From positions 248,001 through 312,000 of the forward strand of contig NZ_JAGSND010000003.1 in the NCBI RefSeq assembly GCF_018128545.1: a stretch of 64,000 nt of DNA. The letters run 5' to 3'. The DNA comes from Sinanaerobacter chloroacetimidivorans (GTDB lineage Bacteria > Bacillota > Clostridia > Peptostreptococcales > Anaerovoracaceae). The notes beneath the pieces are model-generated. The model saw nothing but the letters and a program-made list of their open reading frames with translations. It searched no databases and was not told where the DNA came from. The position numbers were made by a program, and so were the translations under genes. Every line of letters begins with the position of its first letter. Position 1 is the stretch's first letter. Shown in pieces: positions 26,057-35,282 of this stretch.

Positions 26057-26833
26057 GTGACAGGTTTGAATTTTGATTTAAACAGCTATTATATTTTTCT
26101 GTTTGTAAGCTGCAGAATGGCAGGAGTTGTATTTCTGAACCCTATTTTTGGAAGAAGGAATATTCCTGCAATGGTGAAGGTGGGACTCTCTCTTGGCATC
26201 GCATTAAACGCGGCCTATACGCTTTCAGGAATCTATGTGATGGACTATTCCACCTTAACCATATTGATTTCCATGATGAAAGAATTTGCAGTGGGTTTCG
26301 CAATGGGTTTCGTGATACAGATGTTTCTTTCCGTTTTTCATCTCGGAGGAGAACTGATTGACCTGCAGATGGGTATCAGTATGGCACTTATGTATGACCC
26401 AACCAGCAACTCGCAGATTTCTATCAGCGGAAATCTCATAACCATTATGTATACCTTACTGTTTTTTATCACAAACAGTCACGCAGCATTGCTGGCTGTG
26501 GCCATAAAGTCATACAATGTAATTCCTGTGGGGTTTGAAACCATCAGCAGTAAAATCGGCCCCTATTTTATAGAACTCTTTGGGTATATTCTGGTTTATG
26601 CCGTACAACTGGCTCTGCCTATTGTAGTAACAGAAATTGTAGTGGAAGTAGCTGTCGGGATCTTAATGCGGGTAGTACCCAATATCAACGTATTCGTGGT
26701 AAATCTGCAATTGAAGCTGATGGTTGGGATGATTGTCCTTGTCACGATCATTCCGTTGCTTGTAAAATACCTGAGCAAAATGAATACCATCATGCTGGAA
26801 CGGCTTCAGGAGGTATTGCAGTATTTTATGTAA
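26057..26833 (+). CDS. fliR: Flagellar export gate protein FliR
   Basis: The 258-residue protein has about six membrane segments and the motifs FGRRNIPAMVKVGLSLGIAL and QVQMGISMALMYDPTS-like LQMGISMALMYDP. It closes the FliPQR export gate. The start is a GTG at 26057; a TTG at 26066 has comparable support because neither has a strong ribosome binding site. It is followed by flhB 15 bases later. Confidence 0.94.
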   Translation: MTGLNFDLNSYYIFLFVSCRMAGVVFLNPIFGRRNIPAMVKVGLSLGIALNAAYTLSGIYVMDYSTLTILISMMKEFAVGFAMGFVIQMFLSVFHLGGELIDLQMGISMALMYDPTSNSQISISGNLITIMYTLLFFITNSHAALLAVAIKSYNVIPVGFETISSKIGPYFIELFGYILVYAVQLALPIVVTEIVVEVAVGILMRVVPNINVFVVNLQLKLMVGMIVLVTIIPLLVKYLSKMNTIMLERLQEVLQYFM

Positions 26834-26848
26834 GGGGGGATTACAGCT

Positions 26849-27919
26849 ATGGCAGAAACCAATAAGACAGAAAAAGCCACCCCGAAAAAGCGACGGGATG
26901 AGAGAAAAAAGGGAAACACTTTTCAAAGCAAGGATGTTGTCAGCATCGCCGTCATCATCATCGGCTTTGTCCTCATCAGCAAGCTTGGACTTTTCATTAC
27001 CACGCAGATAAAGAACCTGTACATCAACCAGCTGCAGCATATGCAAGGATTGCAGGACCTTACCATAGCAGCCTGCATGCAGATTTTCAGAGAAGCCATC
27101 GTTGTATTTTTTATAACCACCATTCCCCTGGCTGTGGTCCTGACATTTACGGGAGTCATTATGGCAGGGGCGCAAACCGGTTTTCTGGTATCCGGAGATC
27201 TGTTGAAATTTAAATACAGCAGAATCAGCTTTATTGAAGGGGCCAAACGATTGCTTTCCCTTCGGTCCGTCGTCCAGCTGGTGAAGTCGCTGATCAAGGT
27301 ATTTGTGATCATGTGGCTGATTTACTCCAGCATTAAGGATCTTCTGGTAGTGACACCGGATATCTTAAATACTAGTCTGGACAGCAATATTTCTTTCATG
27401 ATGGACAGAGTCCTGTCGCTGGTTTATAAGATCTGCTTGATCTTTGTTGGCGTGGCAATTCTGGACTTTGCTTATCAGAAATATGATTATGAAAAGAAAC
27501 TTAGAATGACCAAGCAAGAGGTCAAGGATGAGTATAAGCAGACAGAAGGAGATCCGTTCATCAAGGGAAAAATAAAAGAGAAACAGCGTAAGATGAGTAT
27601 GAACAGGATGATCCAGCAGGTGCCTTCGGCTGATGTTATTATAAGAAATCCTACCCATTTTGCGATTGCATTAAAGTATGATATAGAAAAAGACCCCGCG
27701 CCCATCGTTTTGGCCAAGGGGCAGGATCTTATGGCAAAGCGGATCATTGAGGTCGCTGAAAAGAATAAGATCCTGATTACAGAAAATAAACCTCTTGCAA
27801 GGGGGTTATATGAAATAGTTGAGGTGAATGGCTATATCCCCGGAGAGTTTTATCAGGCTGTGGCTGAAGTCATGGCATGGGTTTATAGCAATAAGGATAA
27901 AGGGAAAAAGAAAGTATGA
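26849..27919 (+). CDS. flhB: Flagellar export switch protein FlhB
   Basis: The 356-residue protein has four membrane segments in the first 215 residues and a cytoplasmic domain with the self-cleaving NPTH motif at residues 267-270 (IIRNPTHFAIALKY). FlhB switches specificity from hook to filament when FliK signals. It overlaps flhA by four bases (ATGA). The small FlhB-like protein at 630 is its partial paralogue. Confidence 0.97.
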   Translation: MAETNKTEKATPKKRRDERKKGNTFQSKDVVSIAVIIIGFVLISKLGLFITTQIKNLYINQLQHMQGLQDLTIAACMQIFREAIVVFFITTIPLAVVLTFTGVIMAGAQTGFLVSGDLLKFKYSRISFIEGAKRLLSLRSVVQLVKSLIKVFVIMWLIYSSIKDLLVVTPDILNTSLDSNISFMMDRVLSLVYKICLIFVGVAILDFAYQKYDYEKKLRMTKQEVKDEYKQTEGDPFIKGKIKEKQRKMSMNRMIQQVPSADVIIRNPTHFAIALKYDIEKDPAPIVLAKGQDLMAKRIIEVAEKNKILITENKPLARGLYEIVEVNGYIPGEFYQAVAEVMAWVYSNKDKGKKKV

Positions 27920-29976
27920 GAATTTTGAAAAATGTAGTGGTGATCTTTGTCATCTTAATTGTGGCTTTAATAATTATTCCGCTGCCGCCATTTTTTCTGG
28001 ACTTTATGTTTATTATGAGCATTGCCATCTCTTTGATTATTCTGCTGACGACAATGTTCATAGCAGGGCCGCTGGACTTTTCTATTTTTCCGTCACTGCT
28101 GCTCATTACGACGCTGCTCAGGCTGGCTCTGAATATTTCCTCTACGAGACTGATCCTCTCAAAGGGAGGACATGCAGGCCAGGTGATTGAAACCTTTGGA
28201 AACTTTGTACTGGGCGGAAATGCCATCGTTGGATTTATTGTTTTTATTATTATTGTTATTGTACAATTTATCGTTATTACCAAAGGTGCTGAAAGAATTG
28301 CCGAAGTATCTGCAAGATTTACGCTGGACGCTATGCCGGGGAAACAGATGGCCATTGATGCCGATTTAAGCTCAGGGATCATCAATGAACAGGAAGCGCG
28401 AGAACGAAGAAAAGTGATTCAAAGAGAAGCTGAATTTTACGGAGCAATGGATGGAGCTACCAAGCTGGTAAAAGGAGATGCTATCGCATCCATTATCATC
28501 GCAATGGTAAATCTCATCGCCGGAACCATCATCGGTATGATTCAGGGCGGCATGGTTTTTACACAAGTACTCAGTGTTTATTCCATTGCCACCGTAGGTG
28601 ACGGACTGGTGAGTCAGATTCCGGCCCTGATGATTTCAACCGCTACCGGTATGATTGTTACAAGGGCGGCCTCAGAAGGCAATCTCAATGAGGATGTTAA
28701 GAGGCAATTTTTATCTCAGCCCAATGTACTGCTGATTTCCGGCATTGTGGTTTTAACCATGTGCTTTATCCCCGGTGCGCCTGTTATCCAGATCTCAATT
28801 CTGGGCTTTGTCCTGATCGCTTTGGGAATCAGCCTGATTCGTTCTGCTAAAGTGAAGAAGGAAAAGGCCGAACTGGAGGAAATGAGCGAGCTGATCAGTG
28901 AAGAAAGCAATGAAGTCAATTTCTATAGAAATATAGATAATGTGTATAACCTGCTCGGGGTGGAGCCCATTGAAATGGAATTCGGTTACTCTCTTCTGTC
29001 CCTTGTGGATGAAGGCAGCGGCGGCAGCTTTATTGACCGTATCGTCATCTTCAGAAAACAATTCGCTTTGGAAATGGGAGTTGTGGTACCGACAGTAAGG
29101 CTTCGGGACAACGGCCTGATCAATCCCAATCAGTATCTGGTTAAGATCAAAGGCGAAGAAGTGGCCAGGGGAGAGGTTCTGGTAGATTACTATCTGGCAT
29201 TGGATCCCGGAAACAGCACCGGCCCTATTGAAGGAATTGATACCATTGAACCTGCCTACGGGATTCCCGGCAAATGGATCACAGAGAGTGAAAGGGAAAT
29301 GGCCGAAGTCTATGGTTATACGGTAATCGATGCACTATCCGTTATCGTTACCCATATGTCCGAGGTAATCAAAGGTCACATACACGAGCTCGTCAGCAGG
29401 CAGGATATCAATATTCTGCTTCAGAATGTATCCAAGGGCAACCAGGCTATTGTGGATGATGTCATTCCGGCTATTACCAGTATCTCGGATCTTCAGAAAA
29501 TCCTGATGAATCTTTTGAAGGAAGGGGTTCCCATCCGGGATATGGAGAGCATACTGGAAACTCTGGGAGATCAGGGAATAGCCATCAAGGATACGGATAT
29601 GCTGACCGAATATGTAAGACAGAAGCTGAAGAGAACCATCACAAGAAAATATACGGATGGAAGCAGCATAAAGGTAATCTCCCTGGATCAGGGGATAGAG
29701 AATGCCATTTTAAGCTCAGCGAAAAAAAGTGAACACGGGACTTATCTGGCCATCGAACCTCAGATGGTTCAGAAAATCGTAGAAAGTGTTACGGAGCAAA
29801 TTGAAAAGGTTAAGGAATTACTCCATCAGCCGGTAATCCTGACCTCACCTATTGTAAGGATATATTTTAAAAGGCTCATTGACCAGTTCCTGCCAAATCT
29901 GACGGTATTGTCCTTCAATGAGATCGATTCCAATATTCAAATTCAAGCAATTGGTATTATTCAAATCAAGGATTAG
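27916..29976 (+). CDS. flhA: Flagellar export gate protein FlhA
   Basis: The 686-residue protein has eight membrane segments in the first 320 residues and the FHIPEP-family signature ARFTLDAMPGKQMAIDADLS near residues 134-153, then the four-part cytoplasmic domain that forms the nonameric docking ring. It receives substrates and chaperones at the export gate. Usually flhF follows flhA; here fliA follows instead after 54 bases. Confidence 0.97.
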   Translation: MRILKNVVVIFVILIVALIIIPLPPFFLDFMFIMSIAISLIILLTTMFIAGPLDFSIFPSLLLITTLLRLALNISSTRLILSKGGHAGQVIETFGNFVLGGNAIVGFIVFIIIVIVQFIVITKGAERIAEVSARFTLDAMPGKQMAIDADLSSGIINEQEARERRKVIQREAEFYGAMDGATKLVKGDAIASIIIAMVNLIAGTIIGMIQGGMVFTQVLSVYSIATVGDGLVSQIPALMISTATGMIVTRAASEGNLNEDVKRQFLSQPNVLLISGIVVLTMCFIPGAPVIQISILGFVLIALGISLIRSAKVKKEKAELEEMSELISEESNEVNFYRNIDNVYNLLGVEPIEMEFGYSLLSLVDEGSGGSFIDRIVIFRKQFALEMGVVVPTVRLRDNGLINPNQYLVKIKGEEVARGEVLVDYYLALDPGNSTGPIEGIDTIEPAYGIPGKWITESEREMAEVYGYTVIDALSVIVTHMSEVIKGHIHELVSRQDINILLQNVSKGNQAIVDDVIPAITSISDLQKILMNLLKEGVPIRDMESILETLGDQGIAIKDTDMLTEYVRQKLKRTITRKYTDGSSIKVISLDQGIENAILSSAKKSEHGTYLAIEPQMVQKIVESVTEQIEKVKELLHQPVILTSPIVRIYFKRLIDQFLPNLTVLSFNEIDSNIQIQAIGIIQIKD

Positions 29977-30030
29977 AACTGGCATGGAGAAGGTAACAGC
30001 TTTCTGCGGATGGGAAGGATGGTGAGCTAA

Positions 30031-30798
30031 GTGACTTCGGCCGTAAACTTCGAAGAAGAAAAATATATACAGCAATGGAAAGTTTATAAGAAAACAGGAA
30101 GTATTGAAGCGAGAAATGAAATTGTACTGCAATATACCGGCCTGGTACGGAAAATTGTATTGAGATTTAAAGGAAGCTACAGCAACTTTGGTCAGTTGGA
30201 CGACATGGTTAATCAGGGAATGATCGCACTGATTGACGCGGTAGAAAAGTTCAATCCGGAGTTGGGCAATAAATTTGAAACCTTCGCTTCTTTAAAAATA
30301 AAAGGCGCCATTATTGACTTTATGAGGAAACAGGATTGGGTGCCAAGGAACCAGAGAAATCTGGCAAAAGAGCTGGATGAAGTTTATGGAAAACTGTATG
30401 CGAAAACCGGCTGTGAACCGTCTAAAACGGAGATGGCGGAAGCAATGGGGATTTCCGTTACCCATCTGGAACGGATTCTCCAGCAGCGGCACAATTCCAT
30501 CGTTCTCTCTTATGAAGAGGCCATTAACGAAAAAATGATGAATGCATCGCCTCTGATTTTTAACCAAAGGGACAAGGATACTCCTGAATCGGAGATTTTA
30601 TATGAAGAGCTGAAGTCAAAACTGATGGAAGCCATCGATTTGCTCAATGAAAAGGAACGATTGGTGATATCGCTTTACTATTATGAGAATTTAAAATTAA
30701 AAGAGATCGCTACCATTTTAGGGATAACGGAATCAAGAGTATCCCAGATCCATTCCGCATCCATTATTAAGATAAAGCACAGATTGAACCATTATTAA
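30031..30798 (+). CDS. fliA: Flagellar sigma factor FliA/SigD (sigma-28)
   Basis: The 255-residue protein has sigma-70 regions 2 (NQGMIALIDAVEKFNPELGN and KFETFASLKIKGAIIDFMR), 3 (EMAEAMGISVTHLERI) and 4 (LYYYENLKLKEIATILGITE with ESRVSQIHSASI). It directs transcription of late genes from TAAA-N15-GCCGATAT promoters, several of which are found in this window, and is held by FlgM (8740). GTG start after GGATGGTGAG. Confidence 0.96.
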   Translation: MTSAVNFEEEKYIQQWKVYKKTGSIEARNEIVLQYTGLVRKIVLRFKGSYSNFGQLDDMVNQGMIALIDAVEKFNPELGNKFETFASLKIKGAIIDFMRKQDWVPRNQRNLAKELDEVYGKLYAKTGCEPSKTEMAEAMGISVTHLERILQQRHNSIVLSYEEAINEKMMNASPLIFNQRDKDTPESEILYEELKSKLMEAIDLLNEKERLVISLYYYENLKLKEIATILGITESRVSQIHSASIIKIKHRLNHY

Positions 30799-30819
30799 TA
30801 CCATAAGGGAGGTACATTT

Positions 30820-31578
30820 ATGGATAGAGGATTTTATTCTGCAGCTGCAGGAGTGCTAAGTCAGCAGAAGTCGTTTACTACGATCTCCAACAATATTGCC
30901 AATGCAGGAACTACCGGCTATAAAAGTCAGGCAACCGTGGAATCTAGCTTTGGAGAACATCTGGTTACCAGAATGAAAGCCTCCGGCGGTGCTCCGAACA
31001 TCGGCCCCGGTTCTTTTATGACGGTCAATAGTTCGGAATATACGGATTATTCACAGGGAAATCTGGAATCTACCGGCAGATCAGTGGATCTTGCCATCCT
31101 GGGAGCCGGTTTCTTCCTTATCGAAAGCGATACCTACGGAGAGGTAGCCACCAGAAACGGGCAGTTCGAGATCAATGATGAAGGATATTTGGTACTGCCT
31201 GGCGTAGGTAAAGTTCTGAATGAGGGCGGGAGCCCTATTGAATTGGAAAGCGATAAATTTACCGTCACTTCTGAAGGAGTGATTCTGGATGAAGAGGGCG
31301 ATGAAATCGATACGCTGTACATTGCTACAGAACGGGAAGGCACAAAATTAACCCACGTCGGAAACGGGGTTTACCAGAGCGATAACGGATTCCAGCAGGC
31401 AGAGCCTGAAGAATATAAGATCCTGCAGGGAACCATAGAAAAATCCAATATCAATATGGCACAGGAAATGAGCAAAATTATTGCAGGGCAGAACCAGTAC
31501 CAATCCTGTACCCAGATTTTAAAAATATTTGACAGCATTAATCAGATGTGTGTCAATCAAATAGGAAAAATAGGGTAA
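30820..31578 (+). CDS. flgF: Flagellar rod protein, FlgF/FlhO type
   Basis: The 252-residue protein starts MDRGFYSAAAGVLSQQKSFT and has the TISNNIANAGTTGYKSQ rod motif. The C-terminus (GTIEKSNINMAQEMSKIIAG) is that of FlgF/FlgG/FlhO/FlhP. It is one of two adjacent rod-type genes; by analogy with B. subtilis flhO-flhP, the first is the FlgF-like proximal one. Precise rod position is inferred. GGGAGG precedes the ATG. Confidence 0.85.
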   Translation: MDRGFYSAAAGVLSQQKSFTTISNNIANAGTTGYKSQATVESSFGEHLVTRMKASGGAPNIGPGSFMTVNSSEYTDYSQGNLESTGRSVDLAILGAGFFLIESDTYGEVATRNGQFEINDEGYLVLPGVGKVLNEGGSPIELESDKFTVTSEGVILDEEGDEIDTLYIATEREGTKLTHVGNGVYQSDNGFQQAEPEEYKILQGTIEKSNINMAQEMSKIIAGQNQYQSCTQILKIFDSINQMCVNQIGKIG

Positions 31579-31598
31579 GCAAAAGGAGGGAATGTAAT

Positions 31599-32300
31599 AT
31601 GATCAGGGGATTTTATGCTGCAGCTTCCGGGTTGATCAGCCAACAGACAAACTTGAATACAATTGCCAATAATGTGGCAAATATCAGCACTACCGGTTTC
31701 AAGCCCCAGCAGGCATCTTTTTTATCATTGCTGTATGCAAATCTTAATGGGGGAGACGGAAATACCATAAGCAGCGGACACGGCGTGAAAGTGGAAAAAA
31801 CAGGGATTGACTTTACTCAGGGAAACTTGATCAAAACCGACAGAGAGATGGATATGGCCATCCTGGGAGACGGTTTTTTCGCCATTGAAAACAGAGAGGA
31901 CGGAACCGTCACGTACACCAGAGATGGTACGTTTCAAATCGGTATGGAAGATGATGATCCTTATCTGGTGAATGCTTCCGGAAATTATGTGCTGGATCGT
32001 GACGGAGACAGAATTGAACTGGAAGACGGCTTTGATCCCGCTGAAGTAGGTGTCTTTGTATTTGAGAATAAATACGGATTGCTGCTTGTCGGCGGAAACC
32101 AATTTGCTGTGACAGAATCTTCTGGTGAAGCGGAGGAAATGGAAGAGCCTAATGTAAAGACAGGGTACCTGGAAGGCTCAAGAGTGCAGATCGCACAGGA
32201 AATGGTAAAAATGATAGAAGCATCAAAGGGTTTCTCCTTTAATTCAAGAATCGTTCAGGCTACAGATGAAATGGAGAAGATGACGAATCAGCTGAGGTAG
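31599..32300 (+). CDS. flgG: Flagellar rod protein, FlgG/FlhP type
   Basis: The 233-residue protein begins MIRGFYAAASGLISQQTNLN and has TIANNVANISTTGFKPQQ. The C-terminal block is TGYLEGSRVQIAQEMVKMIE and SFNSRIVQATDEMEKM. It is the distal rod partner of the preceding gene. The ATG at 31599 follows AAAGGAGGG by eight bases; an open frame reaching back to 31548 overlaps the previous gene and lacks a ribosome binding site. Confidence 0.87.
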   Translation: MIRGFYAAASGLISQQTNLNTIANNVANISTTGFKPQQASFLSLLYANLNGGDGNTISSGHGVKVEKTGIDFTQGNLIKTDREMDMAILGDGFFAIENREDGTVTYTRDGTFQIGMEDDDPYLVNASGNYVLDRDGDRIELEDGFDPAEVGVFVFENKYGLLLVGGNQFAVTESSGEAEEMEEPNVKTGYLEGSRVQIAQEMVKMIEASKGFSFNSRIVQATDEMEKMTNQLR

Positions 32301-32360
32301 TCAGCTAACACGAAATTAGAAAAACATAGCTCATAAAGTATATGTAGATAGGAGGACGAG

Positions 32361-33770
32361 ATGAGTCAGAATGAAACTCCGGACATCATGAATTTATGTA
32401 AAGTAGAAGTTCTAATAAGTGAAGATTGTATGATCGGATATGTAAAATTGACAAAAGGTGATGAGGGCGCAGACCCGATCACAAAAGAGCAGATTCTTGA
32501 AGCTTTACATTCCGGTGGTATCGTCTACGGCATCAAAGAAAGTTCTGTAGAAAAATTAGCGATGAGGCCAATCTATAATATTAAAATAGAAGTGGCCAGG
32601 GGGCTCTATCCCGAACACGGCGAAGATGGAGTCGTTACTTTCTATATAAAAAGGGATTCAGAATATCAGCCGGATTACGATATGGATGGTATCGTCGTGG
32701 ATTACAAGAATCTGGATTATTTTCAGCTTGTAAAAAAAGATCAGCTCCTTTGTGAAATTAAAAAAGAAACGGAAGGGGTGGAAGGCGTCAATATTTTTGG
32801 CGCAGCGGTACCGGCAAAACGAGGGAAAACCCCTCCATCCCCTGTCGGAAAAAATACAATTTTGACAGAAAATGAAACAAAGCTTGTCGCAACCTGCGAC
32901 GGTGTGGTAAGATTTCTTAGAGATACAATTGATATCAATGATATGTTAAAAATTACCACAAACGTTGATCAGCAGACGGGAAATATTCATTTTACCGGGG
33001 ATGTTACCGTGGATGGTGACGTTTGTGACGGCTTCTCCGTTAAGTCCGGCGGCAATCTCATCGTAAAAGGTGTGGTGGAGGATGCCATCATAGAAGCAGA
33101 CGGCAATGTTTTGATCTCAAAGGGGATTAACGGCGGCGGCAAAAGCAACATTGTGATTCATGGAGATCTGCGCTGCAAATACATAGAAAATGCGATTATT
33201 CACGTTGATGGAAGCATCTCGGCAGATTATATCATAGACAGCAAAATTACCTGCATGGGAGATATTACTTTGTCAGGAAGCAATGAATTGGTGGTAGGAG
33301 GAGAGATCAAGCTCCTCGGAGAGCTCAAGGCAAAGGATATCGGATCCGAAAAGGAACGAATCACAAAAATCGAAGTCCTGGGCGTTAAGATGCTTGATGA
33401 AGAAGCGATTAAAGCATTAGAGAAAGAGCGGGATGAAAGCAATGAAAAAGCGCAGGCTTTAATTGAAAATGCTTCCAAGATTAATCAATTGATCAAAATG
33501 GGCGGGAACAGTGAACTGATCGATCAATTGACATTGATCAGAAGACAGATTTTAGCTTTAAAAGAGCAAATTGACCACAAAACCTTCCAGATAGAAAAAC
33601 TGCAAGATGAATGGAACATGGAATACCACGGCCAGATTACCTGTAAGCGAAAATTGTATCAGGGTGTAAAAATTTTATTCGGTGAGACCAGATTCCGGTT
33701 TGATTTAGATAATCTGGATCACTGCAGGATCTATTGGCATGAAGGTGAGATCATACAGGGTGTTTTATAG
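32361..33770 (+). CDS. FapA family (DUF342) protein
   Basis: The 469-residue protein has an N-terminal domain (about 1-190) with FYIKRDSEYQPDYDMDGIV, then the beta-helix-like DUF342 region (about 195-330) with repeats such as IHFTGDVTVDGDVCDGFSV and NLIVKGVVEDAIIEADGNV, and a C-terminal coiled coil (about 350-425). FapA members occur near flagellar genes; in Vibrio a FapA controls sugar-dependent localisation of flagellar output. Here it lies between the rod genes and a PilZ gene. Function in this organism is unknown. Confidence 0.85.
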   Translation: MSQNETPDIMNLCKVEVLISEDCMIGYVKLTKGDEGADPITKEQILEALHSGGIVYGIKESSVEKLAMRPIYNIKIEVARGLYPEHGEDGVVTFYIKRDSEYQPDYDMDGIVVDYKNLDYFQLVKKDQLLCEIKKETEGVEGVNIFGAAVPAKRGKTPPSPVGKNTILTENETKLVATCDGVVRFLRDTIDINDMLKITTNVDQQTGNIHFTGDVTVDGDVCDGFSVKSGGNLIVKGVVEDAIIEADGNVLISKGINGGGKSNIVIHGDLRCKYIENAIIHVDGSISADYIIDSKITCMGDITLSGSNELVVGGEIKLLGELKAKDIGSEKERITKIEVLGVKMLDEEAIKALEKERDESNEKAQALIENASKINQLIKMGGNSELIDQLTLIRRQILALKEQIDHKTFQIEKLQDEWNMEYHGQITCKRKLYQGVKILFGETRFRFDLDNLDHCRIYWHEGEIIQGVL

Positions 33771-33813
33771 GATTTATCAGGACAGAAGGCACAGATGAGA
33801 AGAGGTGATGCGG

Positions 33814-34461
33814 TTGGCAAATATATCTCAAAATTTTAAAAAAATAGATGTTTTCTACGAAGAGCAGGGGATTCAAATATCGTCTGCTGCTGTTAGTTCC
33901 ATGGATAACCGAATCACCTTGATGGGAGATCAGTTTCAGTTGATTGCCCATCAGACACTGGTGGATGTAATCGGCTATCTCGAAGACGGTATTGTTTTAA
34001 TGACCGGAAAAGTTACACTTTCAACAGCATCCCAGCTGAATCTCGATGTTGAAAGCATAGATGAAAAGCAGGAAAGAAGAAAATATCTAAAAGTGAAGAC
34101 AAATTTTAAAACAAGATTGATTAAAGCTCACGCGTTAGGGAAAAGAAATAAAAGCATTCTGGTGAATGAGAATGTTGAAATCAGAGATCTAAGCCTTGGA
34201 GGAGCTTGCATTTACTCCAATAAAACTTTTTTTAAAAAGCAAAGACTTTATCTTGATTTTAGTCATTTAAAACCTGGTTTTATAGCAGAAGCCATCGTGC
34301 TCCGAAGGGAAAAAGAAAGCTATAAAATTGGTTTCCGATATAGATATGGCTGCCAGTTTCAAAACTTAGGCAATGAAGAACAGCGTATCCTATGTGAGTA
34401 TGTGTTTAAAATTCAAATCCAAAATCACAAAAGGCTGAAAGAAAATCTGGAAGATGAATAA
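33814..34461 (+). CDS. PilZ-domain c-di-GMP receptor candidate
   Basis: The 215-residue protein has an N-terminal beta-rich YcgR-like part (to about residue 85) and a C-terminal PilZ domain. The D-x-S-x-x-G motif is intact (IRDLSLGGACIY). The first motif is ERRKYLKV, so the second arginine of RxxxR is lysine, a conservative change that may lower affinity for c-di-GMP. By analogy with YcgR it could slow the motor. The start is taken as TTG 33814, five bases after AGAGGTGA; ATG 33808 and GTG 33805 lie too near that site. It sits just before parA. Confidence 0.82.
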   Translation: MANISQNFKKIDVFYEEQGIQISSAAVSSMDNRITLMGDQFQLIAHQTLVDVIGYLEDGIVLMTGKVTLSTASQLNLDVESIDEKQERRKYLKVKTNFKTRLIKAHALGKRNKSILVNENVEIRDLSLGGACIYSNKTFFKKQRLYLDFSHLKPGFIAEAIVLRREKESYKIGFRYRYGCQFQNLGNEEQRILCEYVFKIQIQNHKRLKENLEDE

Positions 34462-34493
34462 TCATAACAAATTAGAAATGGAGGGAAAAACAG

Positions 34494-35282
34494 ATGTCAA
34501 AAACTGTTGTTATCACAAATCAAAAAGGCGGTGTTGGAAAAACTTCTACGGCCAGTGCTATTATCAGCGGCTTGGCGGAAAAGGGGTATAAGACTTTAGC
34601 CATCGACCTGGATCCTCAAGGAAACCTTGGGTTTTGTCTGGGTGCCGAGATCGATAACAGCCCGACAGTTTATGAATTGATGAAAGGTACCGTAAGTATC
34701 GATAAAATTATTCAGAACAACCATGGCATTGATATCATTCCCTCAAATATACTGCTAAGCGGTGCGGAACTGGAATTCTCTCAAATCGGCAGAGAGTATC
34801 TCTTGAAGAAAGGAATCGCACCTATTGTGGATCAGTATGATTACATCATTATTGACACGCCGCCGGCATTAAATATATTAACGGTCAACGCTTATACGGC
34901 AACAGATAATTTGATTATACCGATGGTACCCGAAATATTAAGCCTGTTAGGGATCTCACAGCTCAGTGAGACCATCGCCCTTGTAAAAAATATTTATAAT
35001 CCCAAAATTGAAGTACTTGGAATTCTTTTAAATAAATATGATAAACGACGCCTATTGACCAAGGATGTGGAAGAAATGGCGGAAATTATTGCAAAAGAAC
35101 TGAATACCAAGGTATTTGAAACAAAAATCAGATCTTCTGTAGCAGTTGCCGAAGCACCTGCACATGGAGAAAGCATTTATCAATATGCCCCAAGAGCCAC
35201 TTCTACCAAGGACTACAGGAATTTTGTGGAGGAGCTGATTTCTGAGAAGGGAATGAAATTGGATGGCAAGGAAAAGCAATAA
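34494..35282 (+). CDS. ParA/Soj-type ATPase in the motility operon
   Basis: The 262-residue protein has the deviant Walker A motif KGGVGKTSTA (residues 11-20), Walker A' LAIDLDPQGN and Walker B YIIIDTPPALN. It matches Soj/ParA more closely than FlhG: it keeps the ParA-like ISQLSETI and GILLNKYDKR parts and lacks the FlhG N-terminal DQAxxLR activator helix. ParA-type ATPases position cargo on the nucleoid or in arrays. No parB or origin is near. It overlaps the following ComFB gene by 20 bases, which suggests a working pair. A role in placing chemoreceptor arrays or flagella is inferred. Confidence 0.9.
   Translation: MSKTVVITNQKGGVGKTSTASAIISGLAEKGYKTLAIDLDPQGNLGFCLGAEIDNSPTVYELMKGTVSIDKIIQNNHGIDIIPSNILLSGAELEFSQIGREYLLKKGIAPIVDQYDYIIIDTPPALNILTVNAYTATDNLIIPMVPEILSLLGISQLSETIALVKNIYNPKIEVLGILLNKYDKRRLLTKDVEEMAEIIAKELNTKVFETKIRSSVAVAEAPAHGESIYQYAPRATSTKDYRNFVEELISEKGMKLDGKEKQ

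Noticed and set aside
34494-35282. Reading the ATPase as FlhG/YlxH
   Set aside because: There is no N-terminal FlhF-activating helix and no flhF gene; ParA/Soj features are clearer.
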